Source: Paracoccus sp. JM45
GTDB lineage: Bacteria; Pseudomonadota; Alphaproteobacteria; Rhodobacterales; Rhodobacteraceae
NCBI RefSeq assembly: GCF_003590715.1
Contig: NZ_QQVY01000003.1
Location: 310,001-374,000, forward strand
Direction of reading: 5' to 3'
Length of the DNA: 64,000 nucleotides
Positions 1-10,306 of this stretch are shown piece by piece; within the stretch, counting starts at the first letter, position 1, and every line of letters begins with the position of its first letter. The position numbers and the translations under genes are program-made. The notes under the pieces are model-generated. The model made no database searches, was not told where the DNA came from, and worked only from the letters and a program-made list of their open reading frames with translations.

Positions 1-64
1 CCATGACGGGCGTCGCGATCTGCCAGAAGGTTGATGCTGTGCTGCGTGGAACAAGCTGGATCAT
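1..64 (-). CDS. ABC transporter permease, N-terminal fragment (runs off the window)
   Basis: An ATG at 64-62 overlaps the stop codon of the upstream ATPase gene (ATGA overlap) and opens a frame that stays open for 21 codons to the window edge. The visible residues begin MIQLVPRSTAS, too little for domain recognition. The permease call is inference from position: in nucleoside/sugar importers of this ATPase type the membrane subunit genes follow the ATPase gene directly and are translationally coupled to it. Confidence 0.6.
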   Translation of the reverse strand, partial: MIQLVPRSTASTFWQIATPVM

Positions 65-1587
65 AACGCCGCTTCCTGCATGCCGTGCGCGCCGCCCAGC
101 ATCAGGCCGATCTGGTCAAGGGTCAGCCCTTGGGTCGGCAGCGGTTCGGAAAGATGCCCTTCGTTCAGGGCGCAGAATTGGTCGGAAAGTTCCAAAAGTT
201 CGTCCAGATCCTGAGAGATGACGATGACCCCCGCCCCCTGACGCGCCAGATCCAGCAGCGATTGGCGCACAAAGGCTGCCGCACCGGCATCGACGCCCCA
301 AGTGGGCTGGTTGACGACCAGCACGCGGGGATTTTGCATCACCTCGCGGCCGATCACGAATTTCTGCAGATTACCACCCGACAGGGCGCGGGCGGCGGTA
401 TGGGGGCCGGGGGTGCGGACGTCGAAACCTGCAATCACCGCCTCGGCATAGGTGCGGGCGGCGCGGTGGTCGATCATGCCGCGATTGACCAGACCTTTCC
501 GCGCCCCTGCAGTCAGCAGCGTATTTTCGGTCAGGCTGAAATCGGGGACAGCAGCATGGCCCAAACGATCCTCGGGCGCGGTCAGCAGACCGGCCTTGCG
601 GCGCGGTTCGGGACCAAGGCTGGATAGGTCATTCCCTTCAAGGGTGATGCTGCCTGCCGCGCTGCGGATTTCGCCGGTCAATGCGGCCAGCAGTTCTTCC
701 TGACCGTTCCCTGCTACGCCGCCAATGCCAAGAATTTGCCCCGCGCAAAGGTCCAGCGACACGGATTTCAACGCCGTGCCTTCGGCATTCGGGGCGGGCT
801 GGGACAGGTTGCGGATCGATAACAACACATTGCCCGCATGGCGGCCTGAACGGTCCACCTCGCGCATTTCGCCGCCGACCATCATTGCAGCCAATTCACG
901 GGCCGAATGGGCGCGGGGATCGCAGCTGTCCACCACGCGGCCATGGCGCAGGATGGTGGCGCAATCGCAATGGGTGCGGATTTCATCCAGCTTGTGACTG
1001 ATATAAAGGATGGCGGTGCCTTGGGCGGCCAGCTTGCGCAGGGTAGCGAACAGCAGTTCAGCCTCTTGCGGGGTCAGGACGCTGGTGGGTTCGTCCATGA
1101 TCAGCAGGCGCGGGTTTTGCAACAGACAGCGGATAATCTCGACCCGTTGGCGTTCGCCTGCGGACAGGGTGACGATGCGCCGCGCGGGGTTCAGTGGCAG
1201 GCCGAAGTCATGACTGACCTTGGTGATGCGGGCCGCCAGTTCACGGCGCGGGGGCGGGTTTTCCATGCCCAGCGCGATGTTTTCGGCCACGGTCAGCGCA
1301 TCGAACAGGCTAAAATGCTGGAAGACCATCGCCACGCCTGCCGCGCGGGCCGCCTTGGGGTCGGCGGGTTGGTGAAGATCGCCCGTCAGCGTCATCCGCC
1401 CTTGATCGGGGCGCACCAGACCATAGATCATCTTGACCAGCGTTGATTTGCCGGCCCCGTTTTCGCCCAACAGGGCATGGATCTGTCCGGCGTCCACCTG
1501 AAAGGACACGTCGTCATTGGCGCGGACGCCGGGATAGGACTTGCCGATCCCCTCGGCCCGAAACACTGCGGCGTTGTTCAAAATCAT
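61..1587 (-). CDS. Double-domain ABC transporter ATPase, nucleoside/sugar importer type
   Basis: The protein carries two nucleotide-binding domains in one chain, as in RbsA/MglA and the Bmp-type nucleoside importers (YufO/NupO). The N-terminal domain has a full Walker A (GENGAGKST, about residues 41-49 from this start) and signature LSAGERQ. The C-terminal domain has a degenerate Walker A (GVAGNGQEE) and signature LSGGNLQK, normal for the family. It would power uptake of a nucleoside or sugar through two membrane subunits; the first of these probably starts at position 64. The substrate cannot be read from the ATPase. I chose ATG at 1587; a TTG at 1599 in the same frame is an alternative start. 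The gene is divergent from dnaE. Confidence 0.85.
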   Translation of the reverse strand: MILNNAAVFRAEGIGKSYPGVRANDDVSFQVDAGQIHALLGENGAGKSTLVKMIYGLVRPDQGRMTLTGDLHQPADPKAARAAGVAMVFQHFSLFDALTVAENIALGMENPPPRRELAARITKVSHDFGLPLNPARRIVTLSAGERQRVEIIRCLLQNPRLLIMDEPTSVLTPQEAELLFATLRKLAAQGTAILYISHKLDEIRTHCDCATILRHGRVVDSCDPRAHSARELAAMMVGGEMREVDRSGRHAGNVLLSIRNLSQPAPNAEGTALKSVSLDLCAGQILGIGGVAGNGQEELLAALTGEIRSAAGSITLEGNDLSSLGPEPRRKAGLLTAPEDRLGHAAVPDFSLTENTLLTAGARKGLVNRGMIDHRAARTYAEAVIAGFDVRTPGPHTAARALSGGNLQKFVIGREVMQNPRVLVVNQPTWGVDAGAAAFVRQSLLDLARQGAGVIVISQDLDELLELSDQFCALNEGHLSEPLPTQGLTLDQIGLMLGGAHGMQEAAL

Positions 1588-1638
1588 CCCCTTGGTCAAA
1601 TCCTGACCTGCTTAGAACGTAAATCCCCGTCAGGGCAA

Positions 1639-1666
1639 TTGCACTGTTTGGGCAGGCTGAGATACT
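1639..1666 (+). promoter_or_regulatory. Candidate dnaE promoter (TTGCAC-16-GATACT)
   Basis: A -35-like TTGCAC at 1639-1644 and a -10-like GATACT at 1661-1666 are separated by 16 bp. Transcription from it would begin about 1672-1675, essentially at the dnaE ATG at 1676, so the message would have almost no leader. No Shine-Dalgarno sequence precedes the ATG, which fits. This is visual motif matching only. Confidence 0.4.
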
Positions 1667-1675
1667 GTTCCCATT

Positions 1676-4600
1676 ATGGCCGCAAATTCCCCCCGATTCA
1701 TCCATCTTCGCACACATTCCGAGCATTCATTGCTAGAAGGTGCCATTCCTGTCGGCAAACTGCCCACTTTGGCGGCAGATGCCGGCATGCCCGCTGTTGC
1801 ATTGACCGACAGCAACAACATGTTCGCCGCGCTGGAATTCAGCGTGAAGGCCCGTGACAAAGGGATCCAGCCGATTGTCGGCTGTCAGGTGACCCTGCAA
1901 GGGGAAGCGACCGGTCCCGTTGTCCTGCTGGCGCAAAATCAGGCAGGCTGGTTGAACCTGATGTCGCTGTCCTCGTGCCTCTATCTGCGTGAAGGTGGGG
2001 ACTTGCCGCATGTGACGGTGCAGGATCTATGCGACCGCGCCGAGGGGCTGATCTGTCTGACCGGCGGTGCCACGGGGCCACTCGGTCTGCTGATCGCGCA
2101 GGGACAGGCGGATAAGGCGGGGGCGCTGGCCGATACACTGGCCAAGGCATTTCCAACGCGGCTCTATGTCGAATTGCAACGTCATCCGGGCGACAATGGC
2201 CAATTGATGCTGGCCGAAGCCGCCAGTGAAGCCGGACTGATCGAACTGGCCTACGCTAAAGACCTGCCGCTTGTCGCCACCAATGACGTCTATTTCCCCA
2301 AATCGACCATGTACGAGGCACATGATGCGCTGATTTGCATTGCTGAAAAAGCCTATGTCGACCAATCCCAGCCGCGTCGCCGCCTGACGCCGCAGCATTA
2401 CTTCAAATCGCCGCAGGAAATGGCGGTTCTGTTCGCCGACCTGCCCGAGGCGATCGAGAATACGGTCGAAATCGCCCGCCGCTGCGCCTTTGCCGTCGCC
2501 AAGCACGCGCCCATTCTGCCGCGCTTTGCCGATGACGAGGTGGCCGAACTGCGCCGCCAAGCGCGCGAGGGGTTGGAAGCCCGCCTGAAGGTCATCCCCC
2601 ATGCCGTCAGCGTCGAGGATTACCACGCAAGGCTGGATTTCGAACTGGGCATCATCGAACAGATGGGCTTCCCCGGTTACTTCCTGATCGTGGCCGATTT
2701 TATCGGCTGGGCCAAGGATCAGGGCATTCCTGTCGGTCCGGGCCGCGGGTCGGGTGCCGGGTCGCTGGTGGCCTATGCGCTGACCATCACCGACCTTGAT
2801 CCGCTGCGCTACAGCCTGCTGTTCGAACGCTTCCTGAACCCTGAACGCGTCAGCATGCCCGACTTCGACATCGACTTCTGCATGGATCGTCGGGAAGAAG
2901 TGATCCGCTATGTGCAGAACAAGTACGGGGCCGATAAGGTCGGGCAGATCATCACCTTTGGTGCGCTGCTATCCAAGGCGGCGGTCCGTGACGTCGGCCG
3001 CGTGTTGCAGCTGCCATTCGGGCAGGTGGACCGCCTGTCCAAGATGATTCCCGTCGAAGGGGTCAAGCCGGTCAGCATCACCAAGGCCCGCGCCGATGAA
3101 CCCCGCCTGCGCGAAGCCGCAAAAGAAGAAGTCGTCGCCCGTCTGCTGGATTATGCCGAACAGCTGGAGGGGTTGTACCGCAATGCCTCGACCCACGCGG
3201 CGGGTGTGGTGATCGGGGACAGGCCGCTGGACCGTCTGGTGCCGCTGTATCGCGACCCAGCATCTGACATGCCCGCAACCCAGTTCAATATGAAATGGGT
3301 GGAACAGGCGGGTCTGGTCAAATTCGACTTTCTGGGTCTGAAGACCCTGACCGTCATCCAGAATGCCGTCGATCTGATCAATGGCGGGGGGCGGCCTTTG
3401 CATATCGCCGCCGATGGTCGCCAGCTGTACGAACCCACACCGGGGACGGAAAACCAGATCAACCTGATCCCGCTGGACGATACGCCCAGCTATGATCTCT
3501 TCGCATCCGCCCGCACGGTCGCAGTGTTCCAGGTTGAATCCAGCGGCATGATGGACGCGCTGCGGCGCATGAAACCCACTTGTATCGAGGATATTGTCGC
3601 GCTGGTCGCGCTCTATCGTCCCGGTCCTATGGAAAACATTCCGGTCTATTGCGACGTAAAGAACGGCGCGCGTGATCTGGAGTCGGTGCATCCGACTATC
3701 GACCATATTCTGGCGGAAACCCAAGGTATCATCGTTTATCAGGAACAGGTGATGCAGATCGCTCAGGTCATGGCCGGTTACAGTCTTGGCGGTGCCGACC
3801 TGCTGCGCCGCGCCATGGGCAAAAAGATCGCCGCCGAGATGGCGAAGGAACGCCCGAAATTCGTCAAAGGCAGCATCGAAAACAAGGTGCCCGAAAAGAA
3901 AGCCGGTGAGGTTTTCGACCTGCTGGAGAAATTCGCCAACTATGGCTTCAACAAATCGCACGCAGCCGCTTATGCGGTTGTCAGCTATCAGACGGCATGG
4001 CTGAAGGCGAACCATCCGGTCGAATTCATGGCTGCGGTGATGAACTGCGATATCCATCTGACCGACAAGCTGGCCGTCTATAAGCGCGAATGCGACCGCA
4101 TGGGGATTGAAATTGTCCCCCCCTGCGTCAGCCGGTCCGCTCCAAGTTTTACCGTCAAGGAAGGCCGAATCCATTACGCGCTGGGCGCACTAAAGGGCGT
4201 TGGTCTGGATGCGATGCGGCTGATCGAGACCGCGCGGGGCGATGAACCCTTCCGCGACCTTTACGACTTTGCCCGCCGTGTTGATATGAAGCGCGTCGGT
4301 AAGCGCCCGCTGGAAATGCTGGCCCGTGCGGGTGGTTTCGACCTGCTGGACGACAACCGCGCGCGGGTGATGAAATCGCTGGACGGGCTGGTGGCATGGT
4401 CGGCAGCGGTGCAGGAACAGGCGTCATCGTCGCAAACCTCGCTGTTTGGCGGGGGCGAGGATTTGCCGCCGCCACGCGCACCCATCGCCGGCATCTGGCT
4501 GCCTGCCGAAAAGCTAGGCGAGGAACATAAGGCCGTCGGCTTTTACCTGTCGGGCCATCCGCTGGATGATTATCTGCCCGCCCTGCGTCGCAAGAAAGTC

Positions 4601-5146
4601 CAGACACTGGCCGAAATCAGCAACGAGGCTTTGGGCGGTCCGATGGTTGCCCAGATCGCGGGCACGGTTGCCGCGCGCATGGAACGCAAATCTGCCAAGG
4701 GCACGCAATACGCCTTTGTCAGCCTGTCGGACCCGACGGGCCTGTATGAGGTGACGGTGTTTTCCGACCTGCTGAACGCCTCCCGTGACCAGCTGGAACC
4801 GGGGCAGAACGTTGTCCTGCAGGTCAAGGTCGAACCCTCGGGCGATCAGGTCAAGATGCTGGCCAATTCCGTGACCGCGCTGGAGGACGCCGTGGCCGAT
4901 GCGGGGGCGGGTTGTCTGGCCGTCGAAATGCAGGGCGCCGACACCATCCCCCGTCTGGCCGAGGTGTTGGGCCGCATCCGCACCGATATCATCGTGCCGT
5001 CACGGTCACGCGGCCCCGTCCGCCTGCGCCTGCGCCAAGGCGATGAGGTGATCGAGATCGAGATCGCCAATGACGCCCCTCTGACCACCCCCGCACGTCA
5101 GGCCCTGCGCGCCGTCCCCGGCGTGCTGGACGTGCTGGAGGAATAG
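1676..5146 (+). CDS. dnaE: DNA polymerase III alpha subunit
   Basis: This is the replicative polymerase catalytic subunit, 1156 residues, matching the length of E. coli DnaE (1160). An N-terminal PHP domain opens with [17 protein letters not shown]. The family C polymerase core carries the catalytic aspartates in PDFDIDF (D396, D398) and FDFLGLKT (D551). The thumb/fingers motif [14 protein letters not shown] precedes them, and helix-hairpin-helix and OB-fold regions follow (residues about 840-1090). The start is fixed by the PHP domain beginning within ten residues of the ATG. No ribosome binding site is visible. The gene stands alone, divergent from the ABC transporter and 56 bp ahead of ruvC. 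Confidence 0.97.
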   Translation: MAANSPRFIHLRTHSEHSLLEGAIPVGKLPTLAADAGMPAVALTDSNNMFAALEFSVKARDKGIQPIVGCQVTLQGEATGPVVLLAQNQAGWLNLMSLSSCLYLREGGDLPHVTVQDLCDRAEGLICLTGGATGPLGLLIAQGQADKAGALADTLAKAFPTRLYVELQRHPGDNGQLMLAEAASEAGLIELAYAKDLPLVATNDVYFPKSTMYEAHDALICIAEKAYVDQSQPRRRLTPQHYFKSPQEMAVLFADLPEAIENTVEIARRCAFAVAKHAPILPRFADDEVAELRRQAREGLEARLKVIPHAVSVEDYHARLDFELGIIEQMGFPGYFLIVADFIGWAKDQGIPVGPGRGSGAGSLVAYALTITDLDPLRYSLLFERFLNPERVSMPDFDIDFCMDRREEVIRYVQNKYGADKVGQIITFGALLSKAAVRDVGRVLQLPFGQVDRLSKMIPVEGVKPVSITKARADEPRLREAAKEEVVARLLDYAEQLEGLYRNASTHAAGVVIGDRPLDRLVPLYRDPASDMPATQFNMKWVEQAGLVKFDFLGLKTLTVIQNAVDLINGGGRPLHIAADGRQLYEPTPGTENQINLIPLDDTPSYDLFASARTVAVFQVESSGMMDALRRMKPTCIEDIVALVALYRPGPMENIPVYCDVKNGARDLESVHPTIDHILAETQGIIVYQEQVMQIAQVMAGYSLGGADLLRRAMGKKIAAEMAKERPKFVKGSIENKVPEKKAGEVFDLLEKFANYGFNKSHAAAYAVVSYQTAWLKANHPVEFMAAVMNCDIHLTDKLAVYKRECDRMGIEIVPPCVSRSAPSFTVKEGRIHYALGALKGVGLDAMRLIETARGDEPFRDLYDFARRVDMKRVGKRPLEMLARAGGFDLLDDNRARVMKSLDGLVAWSAAVQEQASSSQTSLFGGGEDLPPPRAPIAGIWLPAEKLGEEHKAVGFYLSGHPLDDYLPALRRKKVQTLAEISNEALGGPMVAQIAGTVAARMERKSAKGTQYAFVSLSDPTGLYEVTVFSDLLNASRDQLEPGQNVVLQVKVEPSGDQVKMLANSVTALEDAVADAGAGCLAVEMQGADTIPRLAEVLGRIRTDIIVPSRSRGPVRLRLRQGDEVIEIEIANDAPLTTPARQALRAVPGVLDVLEE

Positions 5147-5202
5147 CGCCTTGGCGGATGTTCGCGCTTCGTGCTAGCTATCGGAAAAAAGATGAGGGCA
5201 GC

Positions 5203-5712
5203 ATGAAGGTCATGGGCATCGACCCCGGTTTGCGGAATATGGGCTGGGGCATCATTCAGGTGGACGGCTCGCGCATTAAACATATCGCGAACGGGGTGAT
5301 CCATTCGGATGGCGCGCAGGATCTGGGGGCGCGGCTGTCGGTTCTGTATCGCGGGTTGTGTGCTGTGATCGCCACCTATCAGCCGGATGAGGCGGCGGTC
5401 GAACAGACCTTTGTGAACAAGGACGCCACCGGCACGCTGAAGCTGGGGCAGGCCCGCGGTGTCGCCCTGCTGGCCCCTGCCGAGGCGGGGATCGCAGTGG
5501 GCGAATACGCCCCGAACGCGGTCAAGAAGACCGTCGTCGGTGTCGGTCACGCTGCCAAAGAACAGGTGCAGCATATGGTCCGCATCCAGCTGGCAGGGGT
5601 GCAATTCGACAGCGCCGATGCCGCCGATGCGCTGGCCATCGCCATTTGCCACGCCCGCCATCTTCAAAGCCGCACCCTGCGTGTGGCACAGCCAAAGACA
5701 GGTGCCGCATGA
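5203..5712 (+). CDS. ruvC: Holliday junction resolvase RuvC
   Basis: RuvC is the endonuclease that nicks Holliday junctions moved by RuvAB during recombinational repair. The chosen ATG (5203) gives a 169-residue protein starting [16 protein letters not shown], with the first catalytic aspartate in GIDPG; the open frame extends upstream to 5158 but that adds non-conserved residues. The C-terminal acidic pair lies in [19 protein letters not shown] stretch serves as a poor ribosome binding site. The stop codon overlaps the ruvA start (ATGA), implying coupled translation. Confidence 0.95.
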   Translation: MKVMGIDPGLRNMGWGIIQVDGSRIKHIANGVIHSDGAQDLGARLSVLYRGLCAVIATYQPDEAAVEQTFVNKDATGTLKLGQARGVALLAPAEAGIAVGEYAPNAVKKTVVGVGHAAKEQVQHMVRIQLAGVQFDSADAADALAIAICHARHLQSRTLRVAQPKTGAA

Positions 5713-6401
5713 TCGGACGTATCGCAGGGATCATCCTGCACCGCGCACAGGACCATGTGCTGATCGACGTGCGCGGCGTCGGCTATATTGTCCATGTCAG
5801 CGAACGCACGGGCGCGGGATTGCCACCTGTCGGACAGGCAACCGCGCTCTATACCGAACTGGTCGTGCGCGAGGATCTGCTGCAGCTGTTCGGCTTTACC
5901 ACCATGCTGGAAAAGGAATGGCACCGTCTGCTGACCAGCGTGCAGGGCGTGGGGGCCAAGGTCTCACTGGCCATCCTTGGCACGCTGGGGCCAGAAGGTC
6001 TGGGCCGCGCGATTGCGCTTGGCGATTGGGCCTCGGTCCGTAAGGCCAATGGCGTGGGGCCGAAACTGGCGCAGCGGATCGTGCTGGAACTGAAGGACAA
6101 GGCCCCGTCCGTCATGGCGCTTGGCGGCACGTTCACTGTGGATGCCGGTTCGCAGAATGTCGGCGCGGGTGCCGATGATCCGGTGATCGAAACCGAAGCC
6201 CCTGTTGCTGTCAAACGTGCAGCCAAGCCCGATGCACATTCAGGTCAGGCGATGGCCGATGCCCTGTCGGCGCTCACCAATCTGGGCTATGCTCCCTCCG
6301 AGGCTGCCAGTGCTGTCGCGCAGGCGCAGGCTGCGGAACCTGCCGCATCCATGCAGGCGTTGATCCGCGCGGCATTGCGGGCCTTGGCGCCCAAGGATTG
6401 A
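5709..6401 (+). CDS. ruvA: Holliday junction branch migration protein RuvA
   Basis: RuvA binds the four-way junction as a tetramer and loads the RuvB motor. The 230-residue protein starts [10 protein letters not shown] and has the N-terminal OB fold (residues 1-65), helix-hairpin-helix motifs around [17 protein letters not shown] and [16 protein letters not shown] (middle domain), a variable acidic/alanine linker (about 145-180), and the C-terminal RuvB-binding domain ([12 protein letters not shown]). It is slightly longer than E. coli RuvA (203) because of the linker. The start overlaps ruvC by 4 nt. Unusually, htpX rather than ruvB comes next. Confidence 0.95.
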   Translation: MIGRIAGIILHRAQDHVLIDVRGVGYIVHVSERTGAGLPPVGQATALYTELVVREDLLQLFGFTTMLEKEWHRLLTSVQGVGAKVSLAILGTLGPEGLGRAIALGDWASVRKANGVGPKLAQRIVLELKDKAPSVMALGGTFTVDAGSQNVGAGADDPVIETEAPVAVKRAAKPDAHSGQAMADALSALTNLGYAPSEAASAVAQAQAAEPAASMQALIRAALRALAPKD

Positions 6402-6416
6402 TCAAGGGGACTGACG

Positions 6417-7319
6417 ATGGCAGGCAACGCGAAGGTTTTTCTGCTGATGGCCGCCATGACCGCATTGGTCATGGCGCTTGGCTGGATGATGGGCGGGCAG
6501 GGGGGCGTGATTATCGCCTTTCTGATCGCGGGCGGCATGAATTTCTTCGGCTATTGGAACAGCGACAAGATGGTGCTGCGCCAGCAGGGCGCGGTCGAAT
6601 TGTCACCGCAGCAGGGCGCGAAAATCTATGGCATGACGGCGGCTTTGGCCGATCGTGCCGGTCTGCCGATGCCCAAGCTGTATCTGTTGCCGACCGAACA
6701 GCCCAATGCCTTTGCCACGGGCCGCAACCCCGACAATGCCGCTGTCGCTGTCACGCAAGGGCTGGTGAACACGCTGACCGCAGATGAGCTGGCCGGTGTC
6801 ATCGCGCATGAACTGGCCCATATCAAACACCGCGACACGTTGACCATGACCATCACTGCGACGATGGCCGGTGCCATCGCGATGATGGGCAATATGATGA
6901 TCTTCACCCGCCGCGATGATCGGGGCGGGATGCTGGGGTCAATCGCCGCGATGATCCTTGCGCCTTTGGCCGCAACGATGGTGCAGATGGCCGTGTCGCG
7001 CGCCCGCGAATACGAGGCGGATAAGACCGGCGCTGAAATCTGCGGCCAGCCGCGCGCGCTGGCATCGGCTTTGCAGCGGATCGCAGGGACTGCGGGGCGT
7101 ACGGTGAATATGCCCGCCGAACAGAACCCTGCGGCGGCATCCATGTTCATCATCAACCCGCTGGCCGGTTTGCGGATGGACAAGCTGTTCACCACCCACC
7201 CGCCGACCGAAGAACGCATCGCCCGTCTGATGGCAATGCGCGCGGCACCCGAACCCGCCACACCCACACGCATCCCCCGCAGCGGCAAGTCCCGCAGCCA
7301 AGGGCCTTGGAGCCATTGA
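6417..7319 (+). CDS. htpX: Membrane zinc metalloprotease HtpX (M48)
   Basis: HtpX is an inner-membrane peptidase in membrane protein quality control. The 300-residue protein has two N-terminal hydrophobic segments (about residues 5-42), the zinc motif HELAH (H131, E132, H135), further hydrophobic segments (about 145-195), and the third ligand region [11 protein letters not shown]. The C-terminus is a short basic tail. It sits between ruvA (15 bp upstream) and ruvB, with which its stop codon overlaps (TGATG). That coupling makes it part of the ruv operon here, which is unusual because ruvA and ruvB are normally adjacent. Confidence 0.93.
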   Translation: MAGNAKVFLLMAAMTALVMALGWMMGGQGGVIIAFLIAGGMNFFGYWNSDKMVLRQQGAVELSPQQGAKIYGMTAALADRAGLPMPKLYLLPTEQPNAFATGRNPDNAAVAVTQGLVNTLTADELAGVIAHELAHIKHRDTLTMTITATMAGAIAMMGNMMIFTRRDDRGGMLGSIAAMILAPLAATMVQMAVSRAREYEADKTGAEICGQPRALASALQRIAGTAGRTVNMPAEQNPAAASMFIINPLAGLRMDKLFTTHPPTEERIARLMAMRAAPEPATPTRIPRSGKSRSQGPWSH

Positions 7320-8350
7320 TGACCCAGCCCGACCCCGATCTGCGTCCCGAGCCGCTGGAAGGCGATGCCGAAGACCGCGCCCTGCGTCCGCAGAATCTCT
7401 CCGAATTCGTCGGTCAGGCCGAGGCGCGGGCCAATCTGCGGGTCTTCATCGAAAGCGCCAAGATGCGCGGCAAGGCGATGGATCACACGTTGTTTTTCGG
7501 TCCTCCGGGGTTGGGGAAAACGACGCTGGCGCAGATTATGGCGCGCGAACTGGGGGTGAATTTCCGCATGACCTCGGGGCCAGTGATCGCGCGGGCCGGT
7601 GATCTGGCGGCGATCCTGACCAACCTTGAAGCGCGCGACGTTCTGTTCATCGACGAAATCCACCGGATGAATCCGGCGGTGGAAGAGGTCCTGTATCCGG
7701 CAATGGAGGATTTCGAGCTGGATCTGGTCATCGGCGAAGGCCCTGCCGCCCGCACCGTCCGCATCGAATTGCAGCCCTTTACGTTGGTCGGTGCGACGAC
7801 GCGTCTGGGTCTGTTGACGACGCCGCTTCGCGACCGCTTCGGCATTCCGACCCGTCTGCAGTTTTACGAAATCCCCGAACTGGACCTGATCGTCCAGCGG
7901 GGCGCGCGTCTGATGGGAATCAGTGCCGAACCCGAAGGCACGATGGAAATTGCCCGCCGTTCGCGTGGCACTCCGCGCATCGCCGGTCGCCTATTGCGCC
8001 GCGTTGTCGATTTCGCCTTGGTCGAAGGCAATGGCCGTCTGACCCGCGAGATTGCCGATATCGCCCTGAACCGGCTGGGCGTCGATGATCTGGGGCTGGA
8101 CGGTGCCGACCGTCGCTATCTGACGCTGATGGCACAGCATTACGGCGGCGGTCCGGTGGGGGTGGAAACGCTGTCGGCGGCCCTGTCGGAAAGCCGCGAT
8201 GCGATCGAGGAAGTGATCGAACCTTACCTGCTGCAACAGGGCCTGATCGCCCGCACCCCGCGCGGGCGTCAGCTGGCGGCGCGGGCATGGCGGCATCTGG
8301 GTCTGGATATGCCGACACCGGCGGGCCAAGGCACACTTTTTCCCGGTTGA
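7319..8350 (+). CDS. ruvB: Holliday junction DNA helicase RuvB
   Basis: RuvB is the AAA+ hexameric motor driving branch migration. The 343-residue form starts [16 protein letters not shown] at the ATG overlapping the htpX stop. Walker A GPPGLGKT is at residues 61-68, Walker B is in [10 protein letters not shown], sensor 1 in [10 protein letters not shown], and the arginine finger region follows in LRDRFGIP. The C-terminal winged helix contains [11 protein letters not shown]. An in-frame ATG at 7307 would add four residues and lies inside htpX; I prefer 7319. Confidence 0.96.
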   Translation: MTQPDPDLRPEPLEGDAEDRALRPQNLSEFVGQAEARANLRVFIESAKMRGKAMDHTLFFGPPGLGKTTLAQIMARELGVNFRMTSGPVIARAGDLAAILTNLEARDVLFIDEIHRMNPAVEEVLYPAMEDFELDLVIGEGPAARTVRIELQPFTLVGATTRLGLLTTPLRDRFGIPTRLQFYEIPELDLIVQRGARLMGISAEPEGTMEIARRSRGTPRIAGRLLRRVVDFALVEGNGRLTREIADIALNRLGVDDLGLDGADRRYLTLMAQHYGGGPVGVETLSAALSESRDAIEEVIEPYLLQQGLIARTPRGRQLAARAWRHLGLDMPTPAGQGTLFPG

Positions 8351-8382
8351 GGGCCGCCGCCCAAGCGCATAGCTTTCGCGGC

Positions 8383-8775
8383 ATGAGCCATCACATGACC
8401 CTTCGCGTATATTACGAGGATACCGATCTTGCCGGTATCGTCTATTACGCCAACTATCTGAAATTTATCGAACGTGGCCGCACGGAATGGCTGCGCCAGC
8501 TGGGCATTGACCAGCTGGCCATGCAGCAAGCCACCGGCCATGTCTTTGCCGTCCGGCGGGTCGAGGCGGATTACCTGCGCCCCGCCCGTTTCGATGATCT
8601 GCTGACCGTCGTGACCGGATTGGCACAAGAGAGCCCCGCGCGGGTTGTCGTCGACCAGAAAGTCATGCGCGGCGAGGAGGTTCTGTTCACCGCCCGCGTC
8701 ACCATCGCCTGTCTGGATGGCAGGGGGCGTCCGGTGCGGCTGCCCACCGATCTGGCCGCGATTTTACGGCAATGA
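8383..8775 (+). CDS. ybgC: Acyl-CoA thioester hydrolase of the Tol-Pal locus (YbgC)
   Basis: A hotdog-fold thioesterase of 130 residues. The active-site segment YYEDTDLAGIVYYANYL near the N-terminus carries the catalytic aspartate (D15), and RGRTEWLRQLG follows as in YbgC. In most proteobacteria ybgC is the first gene of the tol-pal operon, where it acts on acyl-CoA in lipid metabolism at the inner membrane. Here it precedes tolQ but is separated from it by one extra gene. Its stop overlaps the next start by 4 nt. Confidence 0.92.
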   Translation: MSHHMTLRVYYEDTDLAGIVYYANYLKFIERGRTEWLRQLGIDQLAMQQATGHVFAVRRVEADYLRPARFDDLLTVVTGLAQESPARVVVDQKVMRGEEVLFTARVTIACLDGRGRPVRLPTDLAAILRQ

Positions 8776-9494
8776 CCAAGCGGATCGCCATGTGGTCGGG
8801 GCCGCGCAACCTGTCGACGGCGATGATGCGCAGCTTCGGTGCGCGTGGTGATTGCGCCTGTGTCGATGAACCTTTCTATGCGCATTATCTGGTGCAGACC
8901 GGACTGCCGCATCCGATGCGCGAACAGGTGATTGCCAGCCAGCCGGTCGATTGGCACGATGTCCTGCCCGAACTGACAACAGGCGGGACAGCGCCGCTGC
9001 AGTATCAGAAACATATGGTCCAGCACATGCTGCCCGATATGGATCTGGGGTGGACCGGTCAGGTCACGAATGTTTTCCTGATTCGCGAACCTGAACGGGT
9101 CGTGGCTTCATTTGCACAAAAACGCGGGTTGCCCGATCCGGCGGAACTGGGCTTTGATCGTCAGTGGCAGATGTTTTCGCAGATGGCCGAACGGGGTCCG
9201 GCCCCTGTCGTTATCGACAGCGCCGATATCCGCCGCCATCCCGACCGTGCTTTGCGGGCGCTTTGCGCGGCCATCGGCATCGACTATACGCCCGCAATGC
9301 TGTCATGGACCAAGGGACCGCATCCCGAAGACGGCGTTTGGGGCGCTGTGTGGTATGATGCGGTCAATGCCTCGACCGGATTTGGTGGGCCGGAAGGGGA
9401 TTTGCCGGTTCTGGCGGGCGAATTGGCGGGTTTGGCAGATGCGTTACAGCCCGCATATCGTGCGATTGCGGCATATCGGCTGCGGATTGCATAA
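8772..9494 (+). CDS. Sulfotransferase-like protein
   Basis: A 240-residue protein whose N-terminus, MWSGPRNLSTAMMRSF, resembles the 5'-phosphosulfate-binding loop of PAPS-dependent sulfotransferases. The 3'-phosphate site could lie around NVFLIREPERVVASF. Such proteins are often auto-named branched-chain aminotransferase-like, which the sequence does not support. The substrate is unknown. It is translationally coupled to ybgC (4-nt overlap) and ends 116 bp before tolQ, so it appears to have been inserted between ybgC and the tol genes. Confidence 0.65.
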   Translation: MTKRIAMWSGPRNLSTAMMRSFGARGDCACVDEPFYAHYLVQTGLPHPMREQVIASQPVDWHDVLPELTTGGTAPLQYQKHMVQHMLPDMDLGWTGQVTNVFLIREPERVVASFAQKRGLPDPAELGFDRQWQMFSQMAERGPAPVVIDSADIRRHPDRALRALCAAIGIDYTPAMLSWTKGPHPEDGVWGAVWYDAVNASTGFGGPEGDLPVLAGELAGLADALQPAYRAIAAYRLRIA

Positions 9495-9610
9495 AAGTGA
9501 CGCCATTGTGTTGCGTCGGGGGCTGAAACAGTTGCTAGGAACACGATAAAAGGCGCGTAACAAAAGGTCGCGGCATGCAGCCGTCGATCCTTGATGATAA
9601 GGCAGTGATT

Positions 9611-10303
9611 ATGGAACCCATTCAGGCCGCTGAGGCCCTCGATTTCTCGGCAATGGCGTTGTTCTTCCGCGCGTCCTTGACGGTTCAGGTGGTGATGGTC
9701 ATCCTGATCGTCGCCTCTTTCTGGTCATGGTCGATCATTATCCAGAAATTCATGGGTTTTGCCCGTGCCCGCGTCGAGGCGAACCGCTTTGACCGCGCCT
9801 TCTGGTCGGGTGAACCGCTGGACGATCTTTATGACCGCCTTGGGGATCGCCCGAAGGGGTCGTCGGAACGTATCTTCGCCGCCGGCATGACCGAATGGCG
9901 CCGCAGCCACCGTGACGATGGCCGTCTGATCCCTGGCGGCATCGCCCGCATCGACCGCGCCATGAACGTCGCCATCCAGCGCGAGGAACAGCGCTTGTTC
10001 CGTGGGTTGTCCTTCCTTGCAACGGTCGGTTCGACCGCGCCCTTTATCGGCCTGTTCGGTACCGTCTGGGGCATCAAATCCGCGTTCGAGGGCATCGCCC
10101 TGTCACAAGACACCAGCCTTGCCGTCGTGGCCCCCGGCATCGCCGAGGCACTTCTGGCCACCGCATTCGGTCTGGTCGCGGCCATTCCTGCCGTTGTTTT
10201 CTATAACAAACTGTCAGGCGATGCCGAACGCGTGGTTGGCGGATGGGAATCCTTCTCGGATGAATTCTCGACCTTGCTGTCGCGCCAGATGGACGAGGCG
10301 TAA
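9611..10303 (+). CDS. tolQ: Tol-Pal system proton channel protein TolQ
   Basis: TolQ is a MotA/ExbB-family inner-membrane protein that with TolR forms the proton-driven stator energising TolA. The 230-residue protein has a first membrane segment at about residues 16-36 (VVMVILIVASFWSWSIII), a large cytoplasmic loop, and two C-terminal segments with the family motif ATVGSTAPFIGLFGTVWGI. An upstream in-frame ATG at 9575 would add 12 residues; the 9611 start is preceded by AAGG and fits family N-termini better. Four nucleotides separate it from tolR. Confidence 0.94.
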   Translation: MEPIQAAEALDFSAMALFFRASLTVQVVMVILIVASFWSWSIIIQKFMGFARARVEANRFDRAFWSGEPLDDLYDRLGDRPKGSSERIFAAGMTEWRRSHRDDGRLIPGGIARIDRAMNVAIQREEQRLFRGLSFLATVGSTAPFIGLFGTVWGIKSAFEGIALSQDTSLAVVAPGIAEALLATAFGLVAAIPAVVFYNKLSGDAERVVGGWESFSDEFSTLLSRQMDEA

Positions 10304-10306
10304 GTT

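Noticed and set aside
61..1599. Ribose or galactose importer assignment for the ABC ATPase
   Set aside because: The two-domain ATPase type is shared by sugar and nucleoside importers; without the binding protein the substrate cannot be decided.
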